A stretch of 64,000 bases of DNA from Streblospio benedicti (lineage: Eukaryota; Annelida; Polychaeta; Spionida; Spionidae), in contig CM032669.1 in NCBI GenBank assembly GCA_019095985.1, positions 34,725,326 through 34,789,325 of the forward strand. Reading direction: 5' to 3'. The notes under the pieces are model-generated. The model was not told the origin of the DNA, ran no database searches, and worked only from the letters and a program-made list of their open reading frames with translations. Below are positions 61,648 to 64,000 of this stretch, piece by piece. Position numbers and translations under genes: made by a program. The stretch's first letter is position 1. Each line of letters opens with the position of its first letter.

Positions 61648-61903
61648 AATTAGAAGATTAAACGAGGACTTACCGAAGTTTGATCCTAATTCTGTGAGGT
61701 GAATTGTTGTGAGGAGAGGTAAATATGAGATAGCGGATGCGGCGGTCACGTGAATCAGATTTTTAGAGATCAGGGGTAGAGGTGAATGGAGGAGAGGTAG
61801 GCTGTGGGTTAGGCATGAGAGGGCATATTTACCTCTCCCTCACAACAATCGCCTCACAGAATTAGGATCAAACTTCGGTAAGTCCTCGTTTAATCTTCTA
61901 ATT
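61648..61903. mobile_element. Foldback element with about 82-bp arms
   Basis: Arms 61648-61729 and 61824-61903 are inverted copies (AATTAGAAGATTAAACGAGG at the outside, GAGGTAAATATG inside), nearly identical, around a spacer of about 94 nt. Each arm carries CGGTAAGTCC, a strong splice-donor sequence, so a donor is present on both strands. Confidence 0.75.
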
Positions 61904-62289
61904 CTATTTCATCGAATTGTATCTTCGTCGAAATAAATATGAGAGGTTTAGAGATTCACCTCTGCCCATGTATACCCTCTATAATGAGGCAAAACAAAAA
62001 CGTCTGTAGCAAAACTCGTAAAGTAGGCCTCCAGTGCGCGACTCATTGTAGCATGGTCGCAGACTATAAAAAAGCCCCTTATATAAGTTGCACTGGAGTA
62101 GGTTAGTTTTCCTAGGCTACACACACCTTGATAGGCTTTGTTGTTCGTTATTATGGCCACTTTAGGATTAGGGAACAGTACTCTCTTGTACTGATTCTGA
62201 ACTGAATAGCGGCAGTTCTCTCTTAGATGCTGGACGGGCAGCAAGTAGGGTTGTCGACCTATTCCTCGGAATAGGCCCCTCATTCACTT

Positions 62290-64000
62290 GTCTCTCAAGG
62301 TTGGCCGGTGGCCTTCCTTCCTCTCGTGGCTAGCAACCCGTGTGGCTGTGTGGAGGGGACGCCTGAAGCACACGCGTGTCCGCACTGGTGCAAAAGTCCT
62401 CCCCGAGCGGAGGCCTCTCGTGAAACCCAGGGATGAACACTGTTGGGCAGTGGGTAACCGGTGTAACAGTTTTATATGTGGAGTATAAATTCGTCTTCAT
62501 GCTGTGTATAGATTGGGTTTTCGGTTTAGTATTGTTTTAGATTATTCAGTACTTTTATGACCTTGTAAAATACTAATTCAATAAAGCAATTTTAACCAAG
62601 ACGTCGAACTGTAAACATGTAACTACTTTTTACAACCGGAACCCGGGGCGTACGTGGAGAGCTTAGTACACAACGAGGAGTCCGCTAGGGAACCGCAAGA
62701 CCTTCCCGGGGCCGTGTGTGGGCGTAGCCTGCCGCGTCACCCCAGGGCCGACGTAGTCAAGGAGAAGGCGGTGATCGGACAAGGCCAACAATAGCGCATA
62801 TTGTCACTTTCTTCACAGATTGGTGCCGTGACCAGGATCTCATGAGAGTACACGCAAGAAAGGGAGCCCATGTGGTGACCTGTACCTCTGAGATTGGCAG
62901 CCATGGCAGAAGCACCCAAGACCAGCCCAGGAGGGCAGCTGTTACAGTCCGTAAAAGGTTTGTTGGGGTTTGCCCAACCACAGTTCTTCGAGGATGATCA
63001 AGAAGCGAGAAACTCCCGCACAGCAGCAGAACTGCAGAGAGCGCGGTCGCTTCCCGCAAGGCCGGGCGAGCCGAACACCTACGCGACGTATGGAGCAACG
63101 GATCGACCATCAACATGCGACAGCGAGATGAGGATCAAGGCACGCGAGGCGGGCAACCGCCCCAACGAGTGACGCGGAGCACCTCTAACATGACCATGAA
63201 GTGGAAGGGGCTGACCGGGGGAGTGGAGGAAGTGTATGACACGACCCCACTGCCGTCGATCACCCTTACCACGCCGGCCGTATTAGAGGAACAGTCCGCT
63301 CTAGTTGACCTGACACCCCAGGGTGAAGGAGATCAGCTACTACCAGACGTGTCAGTCGCCAAGGGAAGTTCGCGCGAGGAGTTGGAAACAGCACGCGGTG
63401 GCGATGACTCACCACCTGCCAACACCCGGGACTTAGACTTATCTAGTATGGACTGGGAGAATGAGGAAAGAGAAAAACTGCTTGGCGAGTCGGGCGGGGA
63501 AGAACAGTTGTCTGGGGAACGAAGGTGCTCGCGGGCGCGACACCCATTAGACATGACCCCCGACGGCGTCAAGCAAAACGAAGCGAGCGGCTATAACGCG
63601 ACAAGTGGTCACGGAGGAGCCCGCGACAAGATCAAGGGGCCCGTGGACACTACAGAAGGTGGGACCGCCCAAACGAACCGGGTCGGCGGTGAGAGAAACA
63701 GCAAGGAGGACTCAAGACAAGAGAATTCTCCGCAAGACGAGCAAGGAACATGTCGGATATAGAGCACCCCTGGCAACAGTATCCCCGGGCGAAAGACCCG
63801 GAATGCCTTGGGTGTGGAGCAAACTCGACAGCGCCCTCATGTATTCGGTGACGATGGAGACCGCGCAGAGGGGTTTATCAGACCTGCTGTGTTGCAACAG
63901 GGCAGAGCTGTGCGATCGACTCGTGACGGGCGGCATCAAAGAGGCATCCAAGATTAGGAAAGAGTGGTCCGAACTTCTCCGGGATGTAATAGAGGAGGAG
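62290..64000 (+). mobile_element. LTR retrotransposon 5' part (fossil), runs off the window
   Basis: A likely LTR ends with TTCACA at 62812-62817. Inside it are a TATA-like GTATAAAT (62483) and AATAAA (62580). The primer-binding-like TGGTGCCGTGACC follows at 62821-62833, then an acidic, GC-rich coding region. The 5' LTR edge is not clear; somewhere in 61904-62300 is likely. Gypsy-like by layout and by the related integrase piece at 29734-30043. With the right half outside the window, whether it is whole cannot be judged. Confidence 0.6.
62904..64000 (+). mobile_element. gag-like coding region of the LTR element (fossil)
   Basis: It begins near MAEAPKTSPGGQLLQSVKG, about 70 bp after the primer site, and continues as hydrophilic Glu/Gly/Arg-rich sequence with no zinc knuckle in view. 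It appears to have at least one break within the window. Composition is strongly GC-rich relative to the host. Confidence 0.45.

Noticed and set aside
61948-62283. 111-codon open frame on - beside the LTR
   Set aside because: No motif; a GTGAAT donor follows TGGGCAGAG, but no partner exon could be found.

Overview
The window is AT-rich animal DNA. Its genes are split by long introns with GT/AG borders, and it is crowded with dispersed repeats: CR1/Jockey-type LINEs, a Penelope-like fragment, tRNA-derived short elements, many small inverted-repeat DNA transposons, a MULE, and GC-rich LTR-element fossils. Claudin-like four-pass membrane proteins and a Ly6-type domain point to a metazoan. The repeat mix suggests a marine invertebrate, but no phylum can be fixed from the sequence alone.

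Layout, left to right. 1-343: the 3' part of a Ly6/three-finger-type gene (+). 2143-16174: a four-exon gene (-) for an unrecognised 143-residue protein. Its introns hold a 2.56-kb DNA transposon with almost identical long inverted ends (3581-6141), a 976-bp TA-target element, a hAT-like element and several inverted-repeat elements. 16175-23270: no gene seen; LINE scraps, a tRNA-like element and a 0.5-kb foldback repeat. 23275-30970: a FLYWCH/MULE transposase gene whose 3' part is interrupted by a 5.7-kb composite insertion (25054-30745). The insertion is built from two members of a Harbinger-like inverted-repeat family, and one member is filled with GC-rich LTR-element debris. 31-33.6 kb: simple repeats and a third family member. 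33641-40738: an eight-exon gene (-) for an unrecognised 825-residue, Ser/Pro- and Lys/Arg-rich protein, with a LINE in intron 1. 40.7-47.8 kb: no gene seen. 47813-58043: three membrane-protein genes on + : a short two-pass protein, then two tandem claudin-like genes of 271 and 232 residues with matching phase-1 introns. 58-64 kb: LINE endonuclease and Penelope fragments, a microsatellite, a foldback element, and the 5' end of an LTR retrotransposon running off the window.

The most striking structure is the nest at 23-31 kb. The MULE C-terminal coding sequence resumes just beyond the right end of the insertion, and the outer ends of the two different inverted-repeat copies share a TAA target duplication while each copy's own flanks disagree. 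That fits movement (or recombination) as a single composite unit. The second is the zinc-finger transposon at 3.6-6.1 kb, which I cannot place in a named superfamily with confidence.
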